From Clostridiales bacterium (GTDB lineage Bacteria > Bacillota > Clostridia > Oscillospirales > Oscillospiraceae): DNA of 5,729 nt. The stretch is taken from the NCBI GenBank assembly GCA_003522945.1, contig DPHR01000163.1:1-5729 (forward strand). Reading direction: 5' to 3'. Position 1 is the stretch's first letter, and the number at the start of each line of letters is the position of its first letter. Of this stretch, positions 1-5,729 are shown in pieces. The notes beneath the pieces were generated by a model. It had not been told where the DNA came from. It did not search any database and worked only from the letters and a program-made list of their open reading frames with translations. A program made the position numbers and the translations under genes.

Positions 1-1
1 C

Positions 2-1210
2 GCCGACGAGGGCGACCCCGGCGCCTTCATGGACCGCTCCTGCATGGAGGGCGATCCGCACAAGGTCATCGAGGGCATGATCGTCGCGGGCGTGGCCACC
101 GGCTCCACCGAGGGCTACATCTATGTCCGCGCCGAGTACCCCATGGCCGTGCACCGGCTCACCGTCGCCATCGAGCAGGCCAAGGAGCTCGGCCTGCTGG
201 GCGACAACATCCTCGGCAGCGGCTTCAGCTTCCATATGCACATCAACTGCGGCGCAGGCGCGTTCGTCTGCGGCGAGGGCTCGGCCATGACCGCGTCCAT
301 CGAGGGCAACCGCGGCATGCCGCGCACCAAGCCCCCGCGCACCGTGGAAAAGGGTCTCTGGGCAAAGCCCACGGTGCTCAATAACGTTGAGACCTTCGCC
401 GCCGTACCGCTCATCATCGAGCACGGCGCGGCTTGGTTCCGGCAGGTCGGCACCGCCGGCTCTCCCGGCACGAAGGCGTTCGCGCTCACCGGCAACGTGG
501 TAAATACCGGCCTTATTGAAGTGCCCATGGGCACGACGCTGCGCGAGATCATTTTCGATATCGGCGGCGGCATCAAGGACGGAAAGAAATTCAAGGCCGT
601 GCAGATCGGCGGGCCGAGCGGCGGCTGTCTCACGGAGGAGCATCTCGATCTCCCGCTCGACTATGACTCACTCAAGCACGTCGGCGCGATCATGGGTTCC
701 GGCGGTCTCGTCGTCATGGACGAGGACACCTGCATGGCCGAGGTCGCCCGATTCTTTATGAAATTCACGCAGAAGGAATCCTGCGGCAAGTGCATCCCCT
801 GCCGCGAGGGTACGAAGCGCATGCTGGAAGCTCTCGAGCGCATCGTCGGCAACGAGGGAAGCGAAGAGGATATCGAGCTTCTCGAGGATCTCTCCGACAC
901 GATCTCCCATACCGCGCTCTGCGGTCTGGGCCAGAGCGCCTGCAAGCCCGTGCAGTCCACGCTGCGCTACTTCCGCGAAGACTACGAGCGCCATGTGCGC
1001 GACAAATTCTGCCCGCTCTGCAACGGCAAACCAAAGGTATTGCAGATCGATCCGGAAAAGTGCAAGGGATGCAGCCTGTGCGCGCGCAACTGCCCGGTGG
1101 ATGCGATCACCGGCGAGATCAAGTCGCCGTTCGTGATCGACACGGAAAAGTGCATCCGCTGCAACGCCTGCGTCAAGAACTGCAAGTTCGGCGCGATTCG
1201 GGAGGTGTAA
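2..1210 (+). CDS. hydB: NADH/FMN-binding subunit of NAD-linked (bifurcating) [FeFe]-hydrogenase, NuoF-like, 5'-truncated by window edge
   Basis: This is the flavin subunit that passes electrons between NAD(H) and the hydrogenase iron-sulfur chain in the cytoplasm. The frame is open from base 2, starting with the NuoF motif ADEGDPGAFMDRS, so the Met at 29 is internal and the true start lies upstream. In the 402 residues seen, the FMN/NADH fold continues through GAGAFVCGEGSAM (about 84-96) and KPTVLNNVET. An SLBB domain follows (about 160-213). The N3-type [4Fe-4S] site is C261, C264, C267 and C307. The C-terminus carries two ferredoxin-type [4Fe-4S] motifs (C354/357/360/364 and C384/387/390/394). 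That tail, together with CGEGSA in place of CGEETA, points to HydB/HndC rather than complex I NuoF. About 200 N-terminal residues, including a probable [2Fe-2S] domain, are missing. The linker has CPLC (337-340), where HydB proteins usually have CPxxxC. It ends 4 bases before hydA. Confidence 0.93.
   Translation, partial: ADEGDPGAFMDRSCMEGDPHKVIEGMIVAGVATGSTEGYIYVRAEYPMAVHRLTVAIEQAKELGLLGDNILGSGFSFHMHINCGAGAFVCGEGSAMTASIEGNRGMPRTKPPRTVEKGLWAKPTVLNNVETFAAVPLIIEHGAAWFRQVGTAGSPGTKAFALTGNVVNTGLIEVPMGTTLREIIFDIGGGIKDGKKFKAVQIGGPSGGCLTEEHLDLPLDYDSLKHVGAIMGSGGLVVMDEDTCMAEVARFFMKFTQKESCGKCIPCREGTKRMLEALERIVGNEGSEEDIELLEDLSDTISHTALCGLGQSACKPVQSTLRYFREDYERHVRDKFCPLCNGKPKVLQIDPEKCKGCSLCARNCPVDAITGEIKSPFVIDTEKCIRCNACVKNCKFGAIREV
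1201..1207 (+). promoter_or_regulatory. Ribosome binding site of hydA
   Basis: GGAGGTG lies inside the last codons and stop of hydB, 7 bases before the ATG at 1215. It fixes the hydA start and suggests that ribosomes finishing hydB reload on hydA. Confidence 0.85.
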
Positions 1211-1214
1211 AGAT

Positions 1215-2909
1215 ATGGCAAAGGGAATCATGTATATCAACGGCCAGCGCGTCGCGTTCGACGGGGAGAAAAACGTTCTCGCCGTTATCCGCAAGGCGGG
1301 CATCAACATGCCGACGCTGTGCTATTACTCCGATCTCTCCGTTTACGGCGCGTGCCGTATGTGCGTCGTGGAGGACGACAGGGGCCGCATCGACGCCTCC
1401 TGCTCCATGGAGCCGCGCGACGGGCTCTCCATCCAGACGAACACTGCCCGGCTGCTCAAATACCGCCGGATGATTATCGAGCTTCTGCTCGCCTCGCACG
1501 ACCGTGACTGCACCGTTTGCGAAAAGTCCAGCGCGTGCGAGCTGCGGCGGCTGGCGCTGCGCTTCGGCGTACGCCGCGTCCGGTTTGAGGATACGCGCGA
1601 GCAGCTCCCGCTCGATACCTCCAGCCCCTCGGTCGTGCGCGACCCGAACAAGTGCATCCTCTGCGGCGACTGCGTGCGCACGTGCGAGGAGATCCAGGGC
1701 ATGAACATTATCGACTTCACGCACCGCAGCGCCGATCTGCGCGTAATGCCGGCGTTTGACCAGAAGCTCGCCGAGACCGACTGCATCGGCTGCGGCCAGT
1801 GCGCCGCCGTATGCCCCACCGCCGCGATCACCGTGTATAACGACATCGGCCGTGTATGGCGCGCGCTGCACGACAAGAATAAGCGCGTTGTGTTCCAGAT
1901 CGCTCCGGCAGTGCGCGTCGCCATCGGCGAAGCGTTCGGGCTGCATCCGGGCGAAAATGCCATGGGCAAAATGGTCGCGGCGCTCCGGCTCATGGGCGCG
2001 GCCGAGGTGTTTGATACCTCGTTCGCCGCCGACCTCACCACGGTCGTCGAGGCGAAGGAGTTTATGGACCGGCTCAAAAACGGCGGCACATTCCCGATGT
2101 TCACCTCCTGCTGCCCGGCATGGGTCAAGTATGTGGAGTATCAGCGCCCCGAGCTTCTCCGCCACATTTCCTCCTGCAAGTCCCCGATGGAGATGTTCGC
2201 CGCCGTGCTGCGCGATCACTATGAGAAGAACAGCGACGGCCGCGAGGTCTACCACGTCGCCGTCATGCCCTGCACCGCGAAGAAGGGCGAGGCGAAGCGC
2301 AAGGAGTTCACCCACAACGGCAAGCCCGACGTGGACGCCGTGCTCACGACGATCGAGCTTATCAACATGATCAAGGAAAGCGGCATCGATTTCGCCAATC
2401 TGGAGGACGAGGCCGTGGACATGCCGTTCGGCATCACGACCGGCTCCGGCGTCATCTTCGGCGCGACCGGCGGCGTGGCGGAAGCGGTCGCGCGCTGCTG
2501 CTGCCCGGATAAAACGAAAAACGCGGCGATGGCCATCGAATACTCCGGTCTTCGCGGCGTAGAAGGCGTGCGCGTGGCAAGCATGCTCGTCGGCGAGCGG
2601 ACGATCCGCATCGCGGTGTGCAACGGCCTTCTCAACGCCCAGAAGCTCATCGACGAGATCGAGACCGGACGCGAATACTTTGACCTCATCGAGGTCATGA
2701 CCTGCCGCGCCGGCTGCGTCGGCGGCGCGGGTCAGCCGCACGGCCTTACGAAGGACAAGTACGACCGCGCCGCGGGCCTCTACAACGCCGACAAGACCGC
2801 CCTCATCAAGCGCAGCGAGCAGAACCCCGTCATTGAAACACTGCTGCGCGACATCGGCGAGCGTGAGCACGAGCTGCTCCACGTCCACTACAAGGGCCGC
2901 GATTTCTGA
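1215..2909 (+). CDS. hydA: [FeFe]-hydrogenase catalytic subunit, group A (M3-type architecture)
   Basis: This cytoplasmic enzyme catalyses reversible 2H+ + 2e- to H2 and is here the catalytic partner of HydB. The 564-residue protein has every cluster of the Clostridium pasteurianum CpI layout. A plant-type [2Fe-2S] domain uses C36, C47, C50 and C63. The His-Cys3 [4Fe-4S] uses H95, C99, C102 and C108. Two ferredoxin-type clusters use C147/150/153/200 and C157/190/193/196. The H-cluster domain has TSCCPAW (297-303), MPCTAKK (351-357) and EVMTCRAGC (493-501), giving cubane ligands C300, C353, C497 and C501. The proton-path residues C299, E279, E282, S319 and R286 are all present. The small-subunit-like tail ends at HELLHVHYKGRDF. 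There is no extra C-terminal [2Fe-2S] domain like that of Thermotoga HydA, so the protein is closer to HndD. Changes near the active site include A232, C321, M325 and A505. The bifurcating role is inferred from the hydB neighbour; the hydrogenase identity is secure. Confidence 0.97.
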   Translation: MAKGIMYINGQRVAFDGEKNVLAVIRKAGINMPTLCYYSDLSVYGACRMCVVEDDRGRIDASCSMEPRDGLSIQTNTARLLKYRRMIIELLLASHDRDCTVCEKSSACELRRLALRFGVRRVRFEDTREQLPLDTSSPSVVRDPNKCILCGDCVRTCEEIQGMNIIDFTHRSADLRVMPAFDQKLAETDCIGCGQCAAVCPTAAITVYNDIGRVWRALHDKNKRVVFQIAPAVRVAIGEAFGLHPGENAMGKMVAALRLMGAAEVFDTSFAADLTTVVEAKEFMDRLKNGGTFPMFTSCCPAWVKYVEYQRPELLRHISSCKSPMEMFAAVLRDHYEKNSDGREVYHVAVMPCTAKKGEAKRKEFTHNGKPDVDAVLTTIELINMIKESGIDFANLEDEAVDMPFGITTGSGVIFGATGGVAEAVARCCCPDKTKNAAMAIEYSGLRGVEGVRVASMLVGERTIRIAVCNGLLNAQKLIDEIETGREYFDLIEVMTCRAGCVGGAGQPHGLTKDKYDRAAGLYNADKTALIKRSEQNPVIETLLRDIGEREHELLHVHYKGRDF

Positions 2910-2921
2910 AAAGCTTACAAC

Positions 2922-2968
2922 GCAAAACGTCCGGAGGACATTCTCCGGACGTTTTGCATTTTATTCTT
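2922..2968 (+). terminator. Rho-independent terminator of hydBA, probably bidirectional
   Basis: A perfect 15-bp stem pairs 2922-2936 (GCAAAACGTCCGGAG) with 2943-2957 around a 6-base loop (GACATT). The tail ATTTTATTCTT (2958-2968) follows. The stem starts 12 bases after the hydA stop. Read on the minus strand, the same stem lies 15 bases after the asparaginase stop and is followed by a weaker T-containing tail (GTTGTAAGCTTTT). It probably separates the two converging operons, and is stronger in the + direction. Confidence 0.9.
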
Positions 2969-2972
2969 AAAA

Positions 2973-3965
2973 TCAGAGCCGGTCGTTGCCGACAGGGGTG
3001 AGAAAGAGCTTTCGGAACTCCTCGTCGTCGGCGGAGTTCGCCAGCGCCCATTCGACCTTGGCGACGACGGCCTCCGTCGTCATCGTATAGGCTTCGAGCA
3101 GCTCATACTTTTTCTTGATGCGGAAGCCTACGCGGTAAAGCTCCATATCGCTCCCCTCGTGGGAGACCTGCGTAGTGAAAATGACCTTCACGTGGTTCCG
3201 CAGCAGGTGGCCGATCTTCTCGGTGAACTCGTCGTTATCGTAGTACGGCACACCGCCGACGCCAAAACTCTCAATGACAACGGCGTGGGCGTGCTCGGCG
3301 ACATAGTCGAGAATGCCGGGCGCCATGCCGGGGATGAGCTTGATGACGCAGACGCGGCTGTCAAGCGCATCATAAAACCGCACCGGGCCGGGGAACGACT
3401 CGCGGATATAATAGCGCACCTCGCCGCCGCGGATGACAGCGACCTCCGGGTAATCGATGCTCGAAAAGGCGTTGAAGCTGCGCGTGCGCGTTTTCTGCGC
3501 GCGGTTGGCGCAGATGACCTTATTATCGAACACGAGATGGATGCCGCAGGCGTCGTCATCGGCGGCATAGGTGATCGCATTGCGCAGATTCTCCCGCGCA
3601 TCGGTATCGCGCGCGTAGATGGAAACCTGCGAGCCGGTCAGCACGACGGGCTTCGGGCTGTTCTGGATGAGATAATAGAGCGTCGCGGCGGCATAGGCCA
3701 TCGTGTCGGTGCCGTGGGTGATGACAAAGCCGTCGTAGCTTTCATACTTGTCCCGGATGATCTTCACGAGCTCGACCCAATTCTGCGGACGCATGTTCGT
3801 GCTGTCCAGATTAAAGGGCTGCACCGTGTCGATCTCGCAGAGAGAGCGTACCTCGGGGATGCATTGCAGCAGCTCCTCGCTCGTCATTTCGGGCGTCAGG
3901 CCGTCCTCCGCCGGGCGCGAGGCGATCGTGCCTCCGGTGGCGATCAGCAGCAGTTTTTTGCTCAT
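2973..3965 (-). CDS. ansA: Type I (cytoplasmic) L-asparaginase
   Basis: It hydrolyses L-asparagine to aspartate and ammonia in the cytoplasm. The 330-residue length is normal for the family, and no signal peptide precedes the first strand (MSKKLLLIATGGTIA), which argues against the periplasmic type II enzyme. The first catalytic motif, TGGTIA, gives the nucleophile T13. The substrate-binding serine is in LDSTNM (S55). The second motif, HGTDTMAYAA, gives T86 and D87. The catalytic lysine is probably K158 in NRAQKTRT. The conserved VLTGSQ follows at about 108-113. It is the last gene of the minus-strand operon. Its ATG overlaps the stop of the GntR gene by 4 bases (ATGA), and it has a strong AAGGAGG site, so it may be translated more heavily than its upstream neighbours. 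The related archaeal-type GatD amidotransferase subunit is unlikely, because no gatE neighbour or N-terminal extension is present. Substrate preference cannot be read from the sequence. Confidence 0.93.
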   Translation of the reverse strand: MSKKLLLIATGGTIASRPAEDGLTPEMTSEELLQCIPEVRSLCEIDTVQPFNLDSTNMRPQNWVELVKIIRDKYESYDGFVITHGTDTMAYAAATLYYLIQNSPKPVVLTGSQVSIYARDTDARENLRNAITYAADDDACGIHLVFDNKVICANRAQKTRTRSFNAFSSIDYPEVAVIRGGEVRYYIRESFPGPVRFYDALDSRVCVIKLIPGMAPGILDYVAEHAHAVVIESFGVGGVPYYDNDEFTEKIGHLLRNHVKVIFTTQVSHEGSDMELYRVGFRIKKKYELLEAYTMTTEAVVAKVEWALANSADDEEFRKLFLTPVGNDRL

Positions 3966-4342
3966 GCGTTTTCCTCCTTCATCAGCTCGCGCAGCAGCGC
4001 CGCCGCTTCCTCTCCGGATGCGCCGACAGCCGCGCAGAACTGCGCGGCGTCGGTGAGCTTTTCTTTTAAAATGGCGCGGCGCATGGCCGCTTTGTCCGTC
4101 TCGCCGAGCGCGGCGGCAAACGTCCCGCGCCCGACGGCGGTGTGGATAAAGCCGTCCCGCTCCAGTTCTTCCCAGGCGCGCCGCACCGAAATAAGACTTA
4201 CCGAGAGCTCCTGCGCCACGGTCCGTATCGGCGGCAGCACCTCGCCGGGCGCTATCTCCCCGCGCAGGATCTGTGCGGCAAGCTGGTCATACATCTGCCG
4301 GTAGAGCGGCAGCGGCGATGTATTCGTCACAGTCAGCTTCAT
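3962..4342 (-). CDS. GntR-family transcriptional regulator, YtrA subfamily
   Basis: A 126-residue DNA-binding protein, probably the repressor of its own operon. Residues about 10-75 form the GntR winged helix: PLYRQMYDQL, then LRGEIAPGEVLPPIR, a recognition-helix region LSVSLISVRRAWEELERDG, and the wing GRGTF (71-75). Only about 50 residues follow, with an Ala/Glu-rich helical tail. This short C-terminus, with no FadR, HutC or aminotransferase-like effector domain, is what marks the YtrA subfamily, whose members usually control ABC exporter genes next to them. The gene overlaps the permease stop by 4 bases and the asparaginase start by 4 bases. YtrA regulators are usually the first gene of their operon, whereas this one follows the ATPase and permease. 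Its operator would be expected at the promoter, beyond the right edge. The inducer is unknown; cell-envelope-active compounds are known for Bacillus YtrA but are only a guess here. Confidence 0.9.
   Translation of the reverse strand: MKLTVTNTSPLPLYRQMYDQLAAQILRGEIAPGEVLPPIRTVAQELSVSLISVRRAWEELERDGFIHTAVGRGTFAAALGETDKAAMRRAILKEKLTDAAQFCAAVGASGEEAAALLRELMKEENA
3973..3979 (-). promoter_or_regulatory. Ribosome binding site of the asparaginase gene
   Basis: On the minus strand, AAGGAGG lies 7 bases before the ATG at 3965, inside the end of the GntR gene. It is the closest to consensus of the minus-strand sites here and decides the start. Confidence 0.85.
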
Positions 4343-4992
4343 AGATCCACCTTTTCAAACCTCTCGGCGCTGATCTTTGCCGAGAGCAGCGTAAAGGCCG
4401 CCCAGAGAGCGATCCCGGCAAACAGCACCGGCAGCTGGCGGAGCTGCGCGCTTTTCTCCAGCGTGTCAAGATACGCGCTGACCGGCGAGGGGATATACTG
4501 TGCGAGCGATTCCGCGGCGATGATATAGAGGAACGTAAACACGCCGCCCCAGAGGAACGCCTTGCCCTCGCTCCGCCCGGTTTTATAGAACACCGGGAAG
4601 AAAATGAGATTGAAGCCGCCGTACATCAGAAACGACAGGCCGAAAAACGCGACGTTCGGTTCGATGCCGGCGTTGTTCCCCCCGACGGGGTTGATCTTCG
4701 CGGAGAGGATCGCAAAGGGGATGGCAATGACAATATTCGCAAGCTCCAAAAGCGCCACGGCGAGCACGCGGGCGCGGACAACGTCGCCCTTGCGCACCGG
4801 CAGGAGCGCGGAATAGAAAATGTCGTTCTCGGCGCGGTTGGTTTTGAACGTGAGGAATATGCCGAGCGTCAGATAGAAAAAGCTGACATAATAGGGATAC
4901 AACGGCACAAGCAGCAGCGCCGCGAGCGCGAAGAAGATGTATACGCTCGGATGGATGGCGAGCCGGAACTCTTTATACAGCAGATTTTTCAT
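4339..4992 (-). CDS. ABC-2 type transporter permease subunit
   Basis: A 217-residue integral membrane protein that would form the channel of an ABC exporter with the ATPase encoded just upstream. It opens with MKNLLYKEFRLAIHP, a short amphipathic stretch typical of the clostridial ABC2_membrane_5-type permeases. About six hydrophobic segments follow, at roughly 17-30, 33-49, 77-97, 114-136, 144-163 and 190-205. The cytoplasmic loop between the second and third holds the conserved-looking block NRAENDIFYSALLPVRKGDVV (52-72), the likely contact with the ATPase. No signal peptide or large outside domain is present. Only one permease gene is visible, so it may act as a homodimer, unless a second permease lies upstream of the window. 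Start and stop both sit in ATGA overlaps, with the ATPase before and the GntR regulator after. The exported substrate cannot be told from the sequence. Confidence 0.88.
   Translation of the reverse strand: MKNLLYKEFRLAIHPSVYIFFALAALLLVPLYPYYVSFFYLTLGIFLTFKTNRAENDIFYSALLPVRKGDVVRARVLAVALLELANIVIAIPFAILSAKINPVGGNNAGIEPNVAFFGLSFLMYGGFNLIFFPVFYKTGRSEGKAFLWGGVFTFLYIIAAESLAQYIPSPVSAYLDTLEKSAQLRQLPVLFAGIALWAAFTLLSAKISAERFEKVDL
4347..4353 (-). promoter_or_regulatory. Ribosome binding site of the GntR gene
   Basis: On the minus strand, AAGGTGG lies 4 bases before the ATG at 4342. The match is slightly imperfect and the spacing short, so expression may rely partly on coupling through the ATGA overlap with the permease. 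Confidence 0.65.
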
Positions 4993-5729
4993 TCTCTCCC
5001 CTCCCGTTCGATGTGCACCATGATGTCCTCCATGCCGATGGGCTCCGCCGCGAGACCGGAAGCCATTGCGTCCTCCGTCTTCATCATCGCTTCAAAGCCA
5101 AAGCTCTGCTCCCGCAGACCGATGGCGCTCTCCTTTACGGCGTCTGTCAGCTCCTCCTTGCCGCCGGTCACCTTGCGGTAAGCGTCGGTAAAGGTGTCGC
5201 GGTCGGTGCTTGTGAGGATCTTTCCGTTGTGGATGTAGGTGATAAGGTCGGCGCACTTCTCGAGATCGGATATAATATGCGTGGAAAACAGGATGCTGCG
5301 CTCCCCGTTCGCGACCGTATCGCGGAAAATGTCCAGAAGCTCATCGCGGCTCACCGGGTCAAGGCCGCTTGTCGGCTCGTCGAGAAGGAGGAGCCGCGCC
5401 CCGTGCGAGAGGGCGAGCGCCAGCGTGAACTTGACCCACATGCCGGTGGACAGCTCGCGCACGCGCTTCGTCTCGTCGAGCGAGAAGCGCTTCATGTATT
5501 CGCGGTACGCGGCGTCGTCCCAATGCTCATAAAACTGCGCCGTCGTCTCCGCCACATCGCGCAGGCGCTTTGAGCCGTAATAGCGCGCGTCGCCCAGCAC
5601 CACGCCGATCTGCTGGCGGCAGGCCGATTCGTTTTCCCGGAGATCCATGCCGAACATCTCCACCGTGCCGCCGTCCGGATGAACAAGGCCGAGCATGCTT
5701 TTGAGCGTCGTCGTCTTTCCCGCGCCGTT
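4989..5729 (-). CDS. ABC transporter ATP-binding protein, 5'-truncated by window edge
   Basis: This is the cytoplasmic ATPase that powers the ABC-2 exporter. The reading frame is open to the window edge, and its first visible residues, NGAGKTTTLKSM, are the Walker A motif. The Met at 5696 is therefore internal, and roughly 35 N-terminal residues are missing. In the 246 residues seen (N of Walker A = 1) there is a Q-loop region IGVVLGDARYY (41-51) with no Gln. The signature is LSTGM (93-97) instead of LSGGQ. Walker B plus the D-loop is LLLLDEPTSGLDP (113-125), and the switch histidine is H151 in FSTHIISDLE. The missing Gln and the LSxGM signature are usual in the YtrB/BcrA-like group that pairs with GntR regulators, so they are not signs of inactivation. 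A C-terminal region of about 75 residues after the core is not recognised. The stop overlaps the permease start by 4 bases. Confidence 0.94.
   Translation of the reverse strand, partial: NGAGKTTTLKSMLGLVHPDGGTVEMFGMDLRENESACRQQIGVVLGDARYYGSKRLRDVAETTAQFYEHWDDAAYREYMKRFSLDETKRVRELSTGMWVKFTLALALSHGARLLLLDEPTSGLDPVSRDELLDIFRDTVANGERSILFSTHIISDLEKCADLITYIHNGKILTSTDRDTFTDAYRKVTGGKEELTDAVKESAIGLREQSFGFEAMMKTEDAMASGLAAEPIGMEDIMVHIEREGRE
4996..5005 (-). promoter_or_regulatory. Ribosome binding site of the permease gene
   Basis: On the minus strand, the purine run GGGAGGGGAG lies 3 bases before the ATG at 4992, with its core GGAGG 7 bases away. It lies inside the last codons of the ATPase gene and supports this start. 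Confidence 0.7.

Noticed and set aside
29..31. ATG at 29 as the start of the hydB product
   Set aside because: The frame is open upstream to base 2 and encodes the conserved ADEGDPGAF part of the NuoF family, so this Met is internal and the gene is cut by the window edge.
2..1210. Complex I NuoF as an alternative identity
   Set aside because: The two C-terminal ferredoxin motifs and the directly following [FeFe]-hydrogenase gene fit HydB/HndC, not a respiratory complex I operon.
1173..2888. 571-codon open frame on the minus strand covering nearly all of hydA
   Set aside because: It is a mirror of a GC-rich coding region. The + strand protein has every expected hydrogenase motif, while the antisense translation is low-complexity (Ala, Val, Asp, His, Arg-rich) with no recognisable domain.
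3159..4304. 381-codon open frame on the plus strand opposite the asparaginase and GntR genes
   Set aside because: It runs antisense across two well-supported genes and their overlap, has skewed composition and no recognisable domain. It is a GC-driven shadow frame.
5013..5573. 186-codon open frame on the plus strand opposite the ABC ATPase
   Set aside because: The minus strand carries Walker A, signature, Walker B and H-loop motifs in order, so this frame is a shadow.
5577..5609. Missing Q-loop glutamine in the ABC ATPase as a sign of a dead enzyme
   Set aside because: YtrB/BcrA-like ATPases often lack Gln here and carry LSxGM signatures. Walker A, Walker B with its Glu, and the switch His are intact.
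5694..5696. ATG at 5696 (minus strand) as the start of the ABC ATPase
   Set aside because: The codons before it encode NGAGKTTTLKS, the Walker A motif, so the gene continues beyond the window.

Overview
The window reads as chromosomal DNA from a GC-rich anaerobic Firmicute. Clostridia of the Oscillospirales (Ruminococcaceae/Oscillospiraceae) type fit best. This is inferred from an NAD-linked [FeFe]-hydrogenase operon, a YtrA-type GntR regulator with a clostridial-style ABC-2 exporter, strong GGAGG-type ribosome binding sites and high GC at third codon positions. No rRNA, tRNA, mobile element or CRISPR array was seen, and almost every base is coding.

Left half (1-2909, + strand): the 3' two thirds of hydB (NADH/FMN subunit, cut by the left edge), then after 4 bases a complete hydA. 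Together they are two of the three core subunits of an electron-bifurcating, or at least NAD(H)-linked, HydABC/Hnd-type hydrogenase. The hydC (NuoE-like) subunit is expected upstream, outside the window. HydB would exchange hydride with NAD(H) through FMN, and HydA would make or consume H2 at its H-cluster. The iron-sulfur clusters of both subunits form the wire between them and to ferredoxin.

Centre (2910-2972): a 63-base convergent intergenic gap that holds a perfect 15-bp hairpin with a T-rich tail. It terminates hydBA and probably also serves the opposing operon.

Right half (2973-5729, - strand): a tightly packed operon read from right to left. It holds an ABC ATPase (cut by the right edge just inside Walker A), an ABC-2 membrane subunit, a short YtrA-family GntR repressor, and a cytoplasmic type I L-asparaginase. 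All three junctions are 4-base ATGA overlaps, so the four genes are very probably one translationally coupled unit. Its promoter and the likely operator lie beyond the right edge.

Nothing here is clearly a new system. The points most worth a second look are the coupling of an asparaginase to an exporter/regulator cassette, the placing of the regulator after the transporter genes, and some residue changes in HydA near the H-cluster and in the HydB linker.
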